A stretch of 64,000 nt of DNA, taken from positions 18,326,011 to 18,390,010 of the forward strand of contig JAVIAB010000047.1 in the NCBI GenBank assembly GCA_032433765.1, read 5' to 3'. Made by a program: the position numbers and the translations under genes. A model generated the notes under the pieces. The model did no database searches, had not been told where the DNA came from, and worked only from the letters and a program-made list of their open reading frames with translations. Shown here one piece after another: positions 44,276 through 56,639 of the stretch; the first letter of the stretch is position 1, and the number at the start of each line of letters is the position of its first letter. The stretch comes from Megaustenia siamemsis. Taxonomy: Eukaryota > Mollusca > Gastropoda > Stylommatophora > Ariophantidae.

Positions 44276-46175
44276 TTAGAAAATACAGAGCATCGAGAGG
44301 CGGTGGGAAATGCTCAAACAATCGATTCAACAAACATCAAAGGTTGTAATACCAGTGATTAAAAGAATCAACAAAAAGAAATGCATGACAGAAGAAACAC
44401 TGAAACTAATGGATGAAAGACGAATACATAAGAAAGAATAACGGACACACAAAATACTGCACAAAGAGATCCAAAGCAAATGCAGAGAAGTAAAGGAAGT
44501 TTGGTTAAAGCATAAATGAGAAGAAATGGAAAAACAACAAAAGAAAGACTCACAATTTAAACACAGTCAGTTAAATTAACAGTAAGAAAAGAAATCTAGG
44601 TTTCAGGAGTGTGGAATAAAAAAAGGAAATATACTAATGGGACATGGGAGTATAATGGAAAATTGGAGAGAATATATCAGTTAACTCTATGATGATGAAA
44701 GACCAGAGCTAAACAATTCAAACAAAAACAGAACAACAAATAATGCATAGTGAATTGGAGGAGGCAATTCACCACATGAAAAGAGACACAGTGCCAGGTC
44801 CCGACAAAATAACAATCGAAGAGATAAATGCAGTAGCATGAACTGGGAGTACACGTCATAACACTAAATAAACTACTCAATGACATATATAACACTGGGG
44901 ACACATCCGAAGATCTACTAGAATCTTTCTTTGTGGGCATACCGAAGAAGTCAGACAGCATTGATTGCGAATACCATCACACTATTAGCCTCATCAGCCA
45001 TATGACCAAAATATTACTATGAATCATCATGAGAAGGGTAAGGAACAAAATAAAAACCAGAAATAAGTGAGGAACAATGTGGATTTGTGGAAGGAAATGG
45101 CACCAATAATGCAATATACATCCTGAGAACATTGATAGAAAAGGCAATCGAGGTAAAGAAAGATAATATGTGCTTTATACAAGTGCAGAGTGCACAAAAG
45201 AATGGGACAAAGTAAAGCATGTGGAAATAATCAATAGTTGGAAAAATTAAACATCGATGGCAAGGATCTGGGAATCATTAAAAAAAACCATTGGAAAAAA
45301 AAAAGCAACTATAAGAATTAGCAATCAAACAGAACAGTTCCGATATATAAAATAAGGAGTCAGACAAGGCTGTGTCCTGTCGCCGGATTTGTTTTTATTT
45401 TCAGAGAAAACTATTATGAGATCAAAAGTTGATAAAAAAAAAGATTAAGAAGCCAACCGTCACAAAATAAACATTTTGCGATATGCGGATGACACAGTCT
45501 TAATATCAGAGACAGAATGAACTACATGAAATGATATACATAATAATAAAAGAAAGCAACAAGAAAGGTCTTAGTCTTTAAAAAAAAACAGAAGTAATGG
45601 TCATAACGAAGAAACAATCATCACCTACGTGTAGCATAAAAATAAACAGCACAACGCAATAATAACATTAGATGGAAAGTGCACCACAGAAATACAAAGC
45701 TGAATAGATCCAGGCAGAATGCGGCCAAGAAGCGAGAAAGAGATTTCATCGTGATATATAGAGTCACATCTGACCTATGGAAGCGAATCATGGACAGTAG
45801 ATAAACAAATGAATAGACGATTAGACGCCACGGAGATGGAATTTTTCAGAAGAATGTTGAAAGTTCCATGGACAGTTAAAGAGACAAATGAGAAAGTTCT
45901 CAGGGACCAACACAAAAAGGAGCTTTTAAAAAACATCAGAAAAAAAAAAACAATCTACATTTTTGTTCACATCATGAGATGAGAATACATGGTTACAATT
46001 GGCAAAATACAGGGAAAGAGAGATCGCGGACGACACAGTGAGAAGAGTACTCGATTGCTTGGTGTCATGGCATGGAAAACAATCAACAACAGAATTGATA
46101 CGACGTACTGTAGATAGAAGATTCCGGAAGGACATGATCGCCTATGTCAACCAGTATGGCACATGATGATGATGC
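44276..46175 (+). mobile_element. LINE family A, long but decayed copy
   Basis: Plus strand. RT landmarks are readable across changing frames: PGPDKITIEEI-like block at 44790, GVRQGCVLSPDLF at about 45355-45390, YADDTV (motif C) at about 45482-45500, and the C-terminal FFRRMLKVPWTVKE and FFVHIMR blocks. It ends CCAGTATGGCACATGATGATGATG at 46170. Many stops; useful as the reference copy of this family. Confidence 0.65.
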
Positions 46176-46223
46176 TTTAGTATATTACGAAAATATTTTA
46201 CTTTATACAAGATTAATACCAAC

Positions 46224-46336
46224 CTGTCTTCTATGAAGTGAAGCAACAACGTTAGGAAACACATTGCCTGATTCACAAATATAGTCCACATAGGTCTTGG
46301 TTATGGTCTGCCGACAGGTCGGTTTTGCAGGCCAGG
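46224..46336 (-). CDS. Ig-like gene, exon 3
   Basis: 113 nt between a strong acceptor (ATCTTTATTTACAG, AG at 46337-46338) and donor CAG|GTTGGT. Phase 1 in and phase 0 out; residues 123-160, fully open, with WPAKPTCRQT and VDYICESGN (two cysteines). It is supported mainly by the perfect phase fit with its neighbours; splice donor +3/+4 are non-consensus. Confidence 0.6.
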
Positions 46337-46339
46337 CTG

Positions 46340-47040
46340 TAAATAAAGATATTGTTAAAAGGAATTATAAATACAACATGAGACATAAACTAAAATCCAA
46401 TAAGCAAACAATGTCAGCTATAAAAAATCAGTGATATTGTAATATCAGAATGGGAATATACAAATATAAGAGACATTCAAAGGTTTTGACTGCAGAACTG
46501 GAATGACTTCACTGGACGCGGGGCGCACATATTCGCTCAGAGCCCGTTCAAGCAACCAATAGATTGACGTCCCGGACGTTCATATTGTTCAATTGAAAGC
46601 CTTGTGTTCTATGAAAATGGTGTTCCTAGACGAGCACAAAAGTGTGATTTATTGAACGGGCTGCACTATGTACAAATGGTGTGCAGCTGATAATGGTTTA
46701 TCCGGATCGCTGGAACGGCCGTCAGAGACAGCATATCTGAATATGTCCGATACAAACCCGTAGTGAGTATGCCAGTCCAATAATCCCTATCCCAACAATT
46801 AAGTCAGGCCTCAACTTCGGTGATACACTCCATCCGATCATGGTCTAAATGGTAGCACATTTGCAGGCGAAAACAGACAGTTCATACATATCGTCCTCTG
46901 GTAAGGCCGAGGTCTGGATCCACTAAATTCCGCAGCCAGTCGCCTGCAGCAGTGGGCTCAACCAGGGAGGGTCAGAAAATTACACATTTCTCCTTTCTGC
47001 AACGCTACACGGCACAATTAGAAGTGGCTAAATAGAGCGA
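46340..47040. other. Mostly unassigned; retroposon-like at 46860-46975
   Basis: GC-richer than its surroundings. CGCAGCCAGTCGCCTGCAGCAGTGG resembles LINE 5' regions of invertebrates, but nothing in the window matches it. Confidence 0.3.
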
Positions 47041-47044
47041 GAGA

Positions 47045-47235
47045 AGAGGAAGTAAGGAAGGAAGGAAGGAGGAAAGAAAGAAGGAAGGAGGGAGGGAGGG
47101 AGGGAGGGAGGGAGGGAGAGAGGGAGGGAAGGAGGAAGGAAGGGGGGAGGGAGGGAGAGAGGGAAGGAAGGAAGGATGAAAGGAAGTAAGGATGGAAGGA
47201 AGTAAGGAGGGAAGAAAGGAAGGAAGGAAGGAATT
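47045..47235 (+). repeat. Purine-rich (GGAA/GGGA)n microsatellite
   Basis: GAAGGAAG and GGGAGGGA blocks on the plus strand; the open frame on the minus strand is artefactual. Confidence 0.95.
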
Positions 47236-47599
47236 AAGGATAATCAATTATTTTACTAGTGGAAGAAATCAATACTTTCTTTCCAAAATAAAAAAAATGA
47301 GAAATTAACAGAAGTGAACTTTTTACAAATTATATTTAAGTAATCAAAATTAGGCTCATCATCATCGCGTGCTATGAAGGTTGGTGTACTCTTATCTTTA
47401 GTATTGCATACTTTAAGTAGGTGATCTTTTATTATGCCATTTGGATAAGCTGTTAAATATTTTCTCTCTTGGTCTTCCTCTGTTCTTCTCTCTACTCATA
47501 CCACATGTTGTTATAGTATTCTAAATGCCTTCTTCTGGCATGACATATTTTAAAAAATGTAGATTGTCACTTCCTTATAACTATTTTGATTATATTTCT

Positions 47600-47910
47600 T
47601 GTTTCTCTAGCTAGTCTAACTCATCAATATAAATATACCATATGCCAAACTATGTGCCACGTGACTTATATTGGCGAGTCTGGGAGACGTTTAGTGAAAA
47701 AAGATTTTGTGAACATCTTCGGAATGTTCAACAGAATACTGGCACTCCAGTGGCGTCCCATTTCATTTTTTTCAGACCCCAAGAGCAAAAACGACATCCG
47801 TATCACTGGTATTGCCATTTGCCACTCTAGCGACCGGAGCCCGTTCGCCTTTGAGAATCGCCTTACAGTCCAATTGGGTTTCTCTGACCCCACGAGGCAT
47901 GAATGACTCA
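47600..47910 (+). mobile_element. Penelope-like element GIY-YIG remnant
   Basis: Encodes YTICQTMCHVTYIGESGRRL (the YIG..GR core of a GIY-YIG nuclease). After a frame change comes CEHLRNVQQNTGTPVASHF, and in the first frame DIRITGIAICHSS and ENRLTVQLG. This is the endonuclease end of Penelope-like retroelements. A +1/-1 lesion lies near 47700. Confidence 0.6.
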
Positions 47911-48334
47911 CACTCGTATATAAAGTTACGCTTTGGTTGCTCCTTCCCTATTACATAGTCTACTTTGTTGCCCATGTTTGAGCACATTAGAATATGCACC
48001 ATGATATGCTTTTGACAACTCTCCTATACTAGACCTCACCGCGATACTTCGGTGGTCTCCCATATCTCTTTTGTTTGGGCTGCTTACTGCTGTGCAAGGC
48101 TTTACCCTTTCCACATGCGCTACACGGTACCTTGCCTTTCACAGGTTCTTAGTGTACCCCAAGCTGAGACATCTCACTCTTTCCTCCTTTCGAGTACCTG
48201 TTATTCTTCTATTCTATTCTTTCTTCTTTGTGTATGCCCACTGACCTCGGTGTGAACACTTCTGGGATTGTGGGCTGTACGCGCACCGTTTTTACATATG
48301 TGTGTACGCAAACGTATCGGTGTCGCCGTATATG

Positions 48335-48338
48335 TATG

Positions 48339-48377
<39 letters not shown>

Positions 48378-48608
48378 AATGTATATATATATATGCGTGT
48401 GTTTATGTATTTATGTGTTGGTATGTGATATTTATGTGTATGTATATATACATATGTGTGTTTATATGCATATATGTGTCCATATGTATGTGTGTATATA
48501 TATATATGTATATACATATGTGTATATATATGCATGTATGTGTCCATATGTATGTGTATATATATATATATGTATATATGTATGTATACATATGCATGTG
48601 TGTGTATG

Positions 48609-48646
<38 letters not shown>

Positions 48647-48650
48647 GATG
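48335..48650 (+). repeat. (TA/TG)n-rich low-complexity tract
   Basis: Alternating TATA, TGTG and ATGTGT blocks with a quasi-periodic CATATGTGT pattern (~60 bp). All six open frames are artefacts of the low complexity. Confidence 0.9.
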
Positions 48651-48972
48651 CGTTGTTGTGTATTCGTGACGTTGTAGTCGAGGCAACCTAGACAGTATCC
48701 CCCACTCACATATTTTTAGAACCCTTTACACCTTGTTGACTCTCCCACCGGCAGGGTATTTACAGTGTGCACCCGTGAATCCTTCTTTCTCCTTCTAGCC
48801 ATGGTCGATAACACAGAGAAGAAATGTGTGTTACTAGAAGAAATTTGTGTTACTAGAAGAAATTTGTGTTACAACTTACATGTTACAGGAAATATACAAT
48901 TAGTTAGCATGTACTACATTATTGTTTATTGCAGATTTCTACACAATGCTACTTTACAACTGACTTACTTAC

Positions 48973-49278
48973 CATAAACCTGTACATTACACGTCGCAAT
49001 CACTGTGTTATTATTTGTTGTACATACGATTTGTGTCTCATTGGTTCTGGCAGCGGTAACTTTGAGGCTCACTGTTTTCACACTCCCATTGTTTAAGATG
49101 GATCCTTGGTATATCGACGGTGCGTAAAGATCACTGCAGCTGTTGTTTGTAATATTACATCTTGAGATGTTGATTCTAGAACTTGCAGTCACGAACTGCC
49201 AGGTTACACTTGTTGCAGCGCTTGGAGGATTGCATTGAAGGGTGGTTGGCTGTCCTTTCTCAACTGTCACATTACAAC
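48973..49278 (-). CDS. Ig-like gene, exon 2 (Ig domain)
   Basis: 306 nt, one exon per domain. Acceptor AAAAATAG at 49279-49280 (weak pyrimidine tract) and strong donor TATG|GTAAGTAAGT. Residues 21-122: B-strand Cys36, Trp47 (VTWQF), F-strand Cys106 (QIVC), plus an extra Cys61/Cys68 pair. At least five N-glycosylation sequons (57, 62, 65, 84, 100). The canonical C-W-C spacing supports an Ig fold. Confidence 0.75.
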
Positions 49279-49429
49279 CTATTTTTTATATATATAAAAA
49301 TAAATAGGTAATAAAAAAGTGAAAGAAAATAAACTAGTTCAGAGTGAGAACAAAACAGTTTTCTAATTACAAACAAAGCTGAGCAATATCTAACAACTGA
49401 AAAAAACTGGATTATTTACGAGTTTCATC

Positions 49430-52250
49430 ACCATCATCATCAAGTGCCTTCTCCACAACGAAGGTTGACTATCATGGATCGCCATTCTACTCTGTGTGTT
49501 GCTTTGATGGTGCAGGCTATCATAGATTGACTTGTCCATCTTTTGATGTTACTCGTCCATGTTAGTCTTCGTCTGCCTCTTCTTTTTTCCTCGTATTTTC
49601 TCTTCTAATATTACTTTTAGTAGGCTGTTGTGTCTTTTAACATGCCTAAAAAATTGCATTTGTCTTGTCTTAATTGTATTTAGTAGTTCTATTTTTATTT
49701 TCAGTTGTTTTAAAACTTCATCGTTTGTTTTCTTTTCTTTCCATCCAATTCTACCTATTCTTCTATACATCCATTTTTCAAGGGCTTCATTTTTCTGTTA
49801 TGTTTTCTTGTCTAATGTCCATGTTTCTGCACCATACAGGAATATTGAGAAGATGTAACATTTTGCCATTCTTAGTTTCAGCCCTGCTGATATTTGTTTT
49901 GTTGTTAGTATATTTTTCATGGCATTAAAATTACTTTTTGCCATACCTACGAGTTTAGTGTCCACAATTAATTCTGTTAAACGAGTGATCTCCCCTCTCA
50001 GACCGGACATACTTGACTTATCAACTGCTTCTAATTTATGTGCATTTAATTAACTTTTTTTTCCCCCATCCATTTTAGTTTTAGGTTTAAGGTTAGTTGT
50101 AGGCTATTCCAAACCCAAACCTTATTCTGGGATCTGCTAATGAAAAGACATTGCAAAGGGACGTTACTCTGGTCAGACATAATTTGAGGCAATATACTCG
50201 TAAATTACCAAGAGCTTCTAAGACTATATATATATAATATCAAGTTATTTTTCTTCTCAGATTTATTTCATTAATTGTTCTTGCGCTTAAAGATTTTCTG
50301 CTAGTAATACAGTATCATCAGCAGGTTATTGATTATCTTTCCATTTATGGTTCGGCCTCCTATCTCTGTGATGCTTTTAAAGATTTGCTCAGTGTATAGA
50401 TTGAACAAACTTGATGATAGAATGTACCCTTTTTACTCCTCTTTTTATATCAATATGTGTAGCGATCTCTTTGTTATATTTTATTATTGCTGTTTATTCC
50501 CAGTATAAATTACTCATTAGTCGTATTTCCGTGTCATCTAAATTCATATCTTTTAGGCAGTCTATATGTTGTTTAACATGCATTCTATCAAAAGCTTTGC
50601 TGTAGTCTATGAAACAGGCATTAATTGGTTTGTTTAAATTTGTGTACTTTTCGATTAAAGTCCTCGCGCAGAATATGGCTTATTTGTCCCACTGTTTTTC
50701 CTAAATCCAACTTGTTCAATTGGTATTTTTCATACTTGGTATATATCGTTGCAAATGTTTGTGATCACCGCCATGCCAAGAACTCTAGTGCTTTTATCAT
50801 CTCTATCTGGATGTTGTCCCGTCCTGCAGCTTTTCCCCATTTCATTGTTTGTATAGCTTTTTCTACTTCATTTTAAAGCGTACATTTTATAGTTGGTTTC
50901 TTTTCCCTTCATCAGAAAATAATTGTTATATATTCCTGCCATCTATTTGTTATATAATGATTGTCTGTTAGTAGCAATTTATAATTTTTTGTTGACAATA
51001 CATACATATTCCGTGGTTTTAAAGCAACTTTTACTAGTCATTCTCTTTAATTATATGTGCATCCCTCTTAAAGTTTGTTTATTTTCAATAGTTTCCATTT
51101 CTAGATATCTTTGGCTGAGCAAGACCTCTTTTTTCTTTTTGCACATTTTACGTATTTCATTTTCTATTATGTTGTACTGGGTAGTGTGCTTCACTTGTCC
51201 TCTTTCTTCCATTTTTTACAAAATAGCATCCGTCATACATTTTTTCCCATTCCGTTTTGGGTAAGATGTAAATTTCTTGTATGCTTATCTTTCTTTATGC
51301 ATTGACATTTTATTGAAACGCTTTCATCTGGATTTTCTCTTCTAGCTCAATCCCTTCTTCTATCAGCTTTTTGATGTGTTCGTTACTTGTATTGTATAAG
51401 TATCATTAACGTCATTTTGATTTTAAATTGTTATGTCTAGTGGTATTATTGGTTAATTTGTCTTTTGTTTGTTTCTCTTTAGTTTGACTTTCATTTTAAT
51501 CATTACATAATTGTGATCTGAGTTAATATCTGCTCCTACATTTTAGTAGCTAGATTTTAGCTTTCTTGACGCTATTACGGAACTTATATTTTATTATTTA
51601 TATTCTATTTGATTCATCTTCTTATCTCCAGATCTTTTCCATGTGAATAGTTTCCTTTTCTATTGCTCAAAGTAGGTGTTACATACTATCATCTTGTTTT
51701 CTTCTCAAAATTGTATTAATTTTTCTCTTCTTTAATTTCTTTTCCCTAAATAATAATTTCCTTTATTGGTCTTATGTCTTGCTTTTCCTACTTTAGCATT
51801 CATATCAACCATTACAATCAAGATGTCCGACGATTTCACTTACTGAATAACTTTATTTAGATCTTCATAGTATGCCTCTATTTGTTCATCTGTAAGGTCT
51901 TGAGTAGGTGCATATGTCTGTGTTATTGCTATGTCAAATTGTTTTGGTTTAATTTTGAGTAGTATAAGCTATCATTGTATGTCCAGTGAGTACTTATATC
52001 TATTTTTGTAGCTCTCTTTTTATTAGTATTACGAAGCCTCTTTGGCGTTATGTTGTGTTGCCTGAATATATAAATGTATTTTTCGTCATATATGTACCCA
52101 CATTTTTTCCATCTTGTCTCTGATATGCCTATAATATATAGGTTTAGTTGTTCTGCTTCTAAAATAAGATTTTTCACTTTCAATTCTTGGTAAAGAGTCC
52201 TACTATTCGTGTATATATTCGTAGATTTTTCTTCTGACATCATTTAGACT
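49430..52250 (-). mobile_element. LINE family C, near full-length but decayed
   Basis: Minus strand from 52243: endonuclease start with NLYIIGISETRW, then stops and frame changes through the RT region (50450-51000), a late block with NAMKNILTTKQISAGLKLRM and YGAETWTLDKK, and the end RQMQFFRHVKRHNSLLKVIL. 3' end GATGATGATGGTGAAAC at about 49430. Copies of the 3' half lie at 56640-58270 and 58690-59065. Confidence 0.7.
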
Positions 52251-52359
52251 TCCTCTTCATGGCTTTCTATGGAATAGTACGTGATGAGGCTCCAATCTCT
52301 TTTACAGTGGTCAACCACTTTCGCCTTTCGTGTCCTGGATATGCCTTTTGTGTACCACA

Positions 52360-52800
52360 CATTATCATCATCAAGTACCGGGCCTGCTGGCGGCGGTGAT
52401 CATGTCTCTCCACAACTTTCGACCACGACAGTTATTTATCATTTCTGTTGTTGATCTTCTGCCAAGCCAAAATCTTAAGCTGTCTGGTATGTTTTCTCTT
52501 TGCTTCCCTCTATGTCTTCGTCCCTCAATTTTTCCAGTTGTTACAATATATTCCAGATGTTCTCTTCTGATTACATGGCCAAAAAATGCTGATTGTTTCT
52601 TCCTAATATTGGAAATTAGCTTTCTTTTTGCTTTGGCCTCTTTCAGAACGTTTTCATTACTCTTCTTAGCTGTCCATGGTATTCTCAACTTTCTTCTCTA
52701 AAACCACATTTCTACAGACTCCACTGATGTTCTTGTCTGTTGTCCTATTGTCCATGATTCACATCAAATTGTTAAGATTGGCTCTACATAACACTTAAGA
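52360..52800 (-). mobile_element. LINE family B, 3' fragment
   Basis: Open from 52688 to 52371: NENVLKEAKAKRKLISNIRK, AFFGHVIRREHLEYIVTTGK, NCRGRKLWRDMI. Same family as 4355-4800 and 15300-15540. Confidence 0.7.
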
Positions 52801-52814
52801 GTGTACCACACACT

Positions 52815-53250
52815 TTGTTGTTTTCCCTTTCTGAGCCGTTGACCATTTGTGATTATTTAGCCCACATCTACCATCACAGATTTTGTACATTCAGACTGGA
52901 CATTCCTGGTAGGTGCCATTGGTGTCAAAATAAGTGTTTTCCTCTCGAACTGCGAACACGACTTGGCCTATCGAAGATATATCAACACATCAAAGCGTGA
53001 AGAATAAATAATATCCCACTGAAATATCGCTAACGTTCACAGTCTATCACTTCGTTAGAAATAAACACAACAGCACCGGGTAATATCAGCGCATTATTTC
53101 CATAAACAGACTGTTTAATAACATTTCAAATTGCAATTATGTTCACGCGAATCTCACAAATTAACAATGAACTTTATTTCTTTATGACGTCATGTTTATT
53201 ATACAAATGCAATAATCATGGTAATTTCTGCTCTTTCTGTCTGTCACGTA
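52815..53250. other. First intron sequence, no further feature
   Basis: Unique-looking DNA just downstream of exon 1 of the Ig-like gene. Confidence 0.4.
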
Positions 53251-53251
53251 C

Positions 53252-53312
53252 CCAGGTTTTCTGTGATCATGAGGACTAAAACAACAGAAAACAAGGCTTG
53301 AACATTTGCCAT
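53252..53312 (-). CDS. Ig-like gene, exon 1 (signal peptide)
   Basis: ATG at 53312-53310. 20 codons encode MANVQALFSVVLVLMITENL, a typical short signal peptide (hydrophobic VVLVLM core), then one base of a split Gly codon and donor G|GTACGT. Phase 1 matches exon 2. It lacks an upstream in-frame ATG in the preceding ~60 nt of putative 5'UTR. Confidence 0.65.
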
Positions 53313-53990
53313 TTTTATAACAAGCTCCTAGACTTCAATATAGTTCAGTATCTGACAGAGCTACAACAGTCAGGTACCGGCGCTGTGAAATCATAAATGC
53401 GATTCCTGCTGCATTGCCTTTAAGTAACAGGAGCTGGAACTGTATGCGATCAGAAACTGGTAAAGCGGGATGTTTTTCTTGGGCGGTTTAAAAAAAGTCT
53501 ATTTTTACATTTCTGATTTGTAAAGAAATTACATCTTAATATGTATTTTTTCCTGAATGGATGCTTGTGTTATCAGCGATATTAACTGGGAGGCGTCAGC
53601 TCATAGGCCGCTAGATCTATATTAGCATCGTAAATGTAATTTGTAACGTATCATTTATTACAGAGGACAGACACATTTACAAATAGAACCGATATTGAAC
53701 AATCCAATGTATATCTATTGATATGTCTATTCAACTACCTACCTACTTACCTAACTATACACCTATCTACCTGATTATCTTAACTCCCAAGACGCATGCG
53801 TGTCTATATGTCTGTCTGCCTCTTTCTCTATATATATCTGTCTTTTCACCTACCTGGTTACATGTCTACCTACACCTCTCCAAATACACCCATCCAACTG
53901 TAGGAGGATTTAACAATAAAAAAAACAGTGAACGTGAAAGAAAGAACAACAATAATTGAGTGTCTTTAGAGTAGCTAAGTACCAAAGGAA
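53313..53990. promoter_or_regulatory. Putative 5' flank of the Ig-like gene
   Basis: Upstream of exon 1 on the minus strand. No TATA box could be placed with confidence. A TACCTAC-type low-complexity tract lies at 53735-53780. Confidence 0.3.
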
Positions 53991-53994
53991 GGAT

Positions 53995-54577
53995 AATGAA
54001 AAGTAAGATAAGCAAATTATAAATAGATTATAAACAAAGAAAAGCAGTGTGATGAAAACGATAAAAGATGTTCGGTTCGGCGATCTAATTAATATGAGCA
54101 AAGATGAGCAGTGTGATCAAAACGATAAAGGAAGTTCGGCGATCTAATTAATATGAACAAAGATGAGCAGTGTGATCAAAACGATAAAGGATGTTCGGCG
54201 ATCTAATTAATATGAACAAAGATGAGCAGTGTGATCAAAACGATAAAGGAAGTTCGGCGATCTAATTAATATGAACAAAGATGAGCAGTGTGATCAAAAC
54301 GATAAAGGAAGTTCGGCGATCTAATTAATATGAACAAAGATGAGCAGTGTGATCAAAACGATAAAGGAAGTTCGGCGATCTAATTAATATGAACAAAGAT
54401 GAGCAGTGTGATCAAAACGATAAAGGAAGTTCGGCGATCTAATTAATATGAACAAAGATGAGCAGTGTGATCAAAACGATAAAGGAAGTTCGGCGATCTA
54501 ATTAATATGAACAAAGATGAGCAGTGTGATCAAAACGATAAAGGAAGTTCGGCGATCTAATTAATATGAACAAAGAT
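53995..54577 (+). repeat. 59-bp minisatellite, ~9 units
   Basis: Unit GATGAGCAGTGTGATCAAAA CGATAAAGGAAGTTCGGCGA TCTAATTAATATGAACAAA. The inner units are identical; the outermost left unit is diverged. Each unit contains two GATC/TTAATTAA-like palindromic stretches. Confidence 0.95.
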
Positions 54578-54794
54578 TTGATGGAGCGAGGATAGTTCGT
54601 ACAAAGTCAATAGCTTGGGTAGAGCGAACGTCAAGGTAAAGAACAGGTGGTAACATGTGAGCGGGATAAACCAGTTGCGACTAGCCAGTCGTTTATGCTA
54701 TCACAGAAGTAGACGTTAGCTCTGGAGTCCATTTCAATAAATAAATGGGTGATCTAAATTCAGAGTGTATAGTTTTCTTCTCCCCCCCCCCCTC

Positions 54795-55270
54795 TCTTTT
54801 GCCTTTCAGCGTCGAGGGGAGGTATATTTTTTGGTTCTTTGCTCCTTTATTTGGGCAATGCTGTTTTATGCTTCCAAGTGTTTCAATTATTTGATCAATC
54901 CATTCTTCTTCCTTGTTATCCCTCAAGCCTAGTGCTATCGTAAGTGTATGTTGAAATCTCGTTCTTTTATATTTTGACTTGTTGTCTTATCACGTGACCA
55001 AACCGTTTATTTTAATCGTTGCTTCTTTAATTATACCAAGGGTGGAAATTATTTCTAATCTTTTTTAGTTTTTAACTTCTGATCTTTTCTCTCTGGATGT
55101 GTCCTGCCATGCGTCTAACACATATCATGTCGGCGGTGATTAATTGTTTCATTGCATTTAGTGTTGAGGCCTTTTTATTGGTAGTACAACGTTAGAGTGA
55201 AGATTGTGTTTTAGAGTGACTCTTTCGCCTCTAGTGTTTTTTTAATGCTTGTCATGTAGTCCAAAATGGA
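54795..55270 (-). mobile_element. LINE family E, 3' part
   Basis: 3' end CCTCGACGCTGAAAGGC (54805-54825), then the coding block IDQIIETLGS on the minus strand. Preceded by a C10 run that may be assembly- or slippage-related. Confidence 0.6.
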
Positions 55271-55274
55271 ATGC

Positions 55275-55740
55275 CTTATGGTGCACGGCATGTGTTCATT
55301 TTTATAAGAATAAATATTATGTTTAGGAGACCGTTAGCTACCAGCAAGAACTATAAAATGTAGTAAAATATGAATTTTCTTGGTAACAGGCTACCATTCT
55401 ATATGTGAAACTTCAAATGAAGCATTGGAAAGCATGTTGCTTGGTAACTGTATTCATTATATTGGTTGTTTTTATTCTCAATCAATGAAGTTGACATGTC
55501 ATTGAACATCAGCAGTGACAATCTGGAAACATGTGGCATATACAGACAGAAATGCGTGCGCTTGTAAAGGACAGAAAAAGCGGGGACGTAAATAGACAGC
55601 AAACATGGTAAGAAAAGAAAAGACTCAAAAGCGAAGTTGCAGCAAATGGACCAACGTCAATCCTATCACCCAATTATATGTTTCTACAAAAGGACGCATC
55701 CTATAATACCACTACTCAGCCATAACAAACGCTAAGTTAT
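55275..55740. other. No recognisable feature
   Basis: AT-rich sequence without repeats or convincing frames. Confidence 0.4.
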
Positions 55741-55749
55741 TTGTATTCA

Positions 55750-56600
55750 TCATCATCATGTGCTATTCTGTTTGTCGTAGGCGATCATGACTTTCCACAA
55801 TGCATTCCATGTATTGTGGAAGGACATGATCATAAATGCACAGTGCATCCTATCAATTATATTGTTGGCTATTTTTCCATGTCACGACATCAAGTTAACT
55901 AGTATTTTCTGTCTTTGTCGTCACTGATCTCTATTTCCTTGTATTTTGCCAGTTGTAATTAAATATTCCAGCTTTCCTCTTCTCATGATGTGCCCGAAAA
56001 ATGTTGCTTGTTTCTTTCTGATGTTTTTAGTAGCTCTATTTTTGTGTCGGCCTCTTTGAGAATGTCCGTGTTGGTCCTTTTTAGCTGTCCAGGTTACTCT
56101 CAATATTCTTCTAAGAAATCCCACCTATGTATCCTCTAATCGTCTTTTCCTTCGTTTGTCTACTGTCCAAGATTCGCTTCCACAGGTCAGATCTGGCTCT
56201 ATATATCACCGATGAACTCTTCCTCACTTCTATTAACATAGATTTTTTGCATAAGCCGTTTTTCACTTTCTGAAATGATATTTAGGCCTGAGCTATTCTG
56301 CTTTTTATTTATGTGGTGCATCTTCCATCTGATGTTACTATTGTGTCCATTTATTTGATTCTCTGCACCTATTTTAGATTTGTTCCTCTTATTTTTATGT
56401 AGCAGATACTGACGGTTCTTTCTTCGATGTGACCATTACTTATATTTTCTTACTGCATAGGCTGAGATCTTTCTTGTTGCTTTCCTTTACTATTATTTCT
56501 ATCATTTCTTGTAGTTCATTCTTTGTCTCTGCTATTAAGACTATGTCATCCGTATATCACTTATTGTTTTTGTTGTGATCATTGAGGCTCAATTCCTTTT
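55750..56600 (-). mobile_element. LINE family A, 3' half
   Basis: Minus strand: ends ATCGCCTACGACAAACAGAA...; FLRRILRVTWTAKK and ATFFGHIMRRGKLEYLITTGK blocks; a DDIV-type motif-C remnant near 56545. Decayed. Confidence 0.65.
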
Positions 56601-56639
56601 TAGTCTTTGATTGAAACCTCATTCCTTTTTATCATTTTC

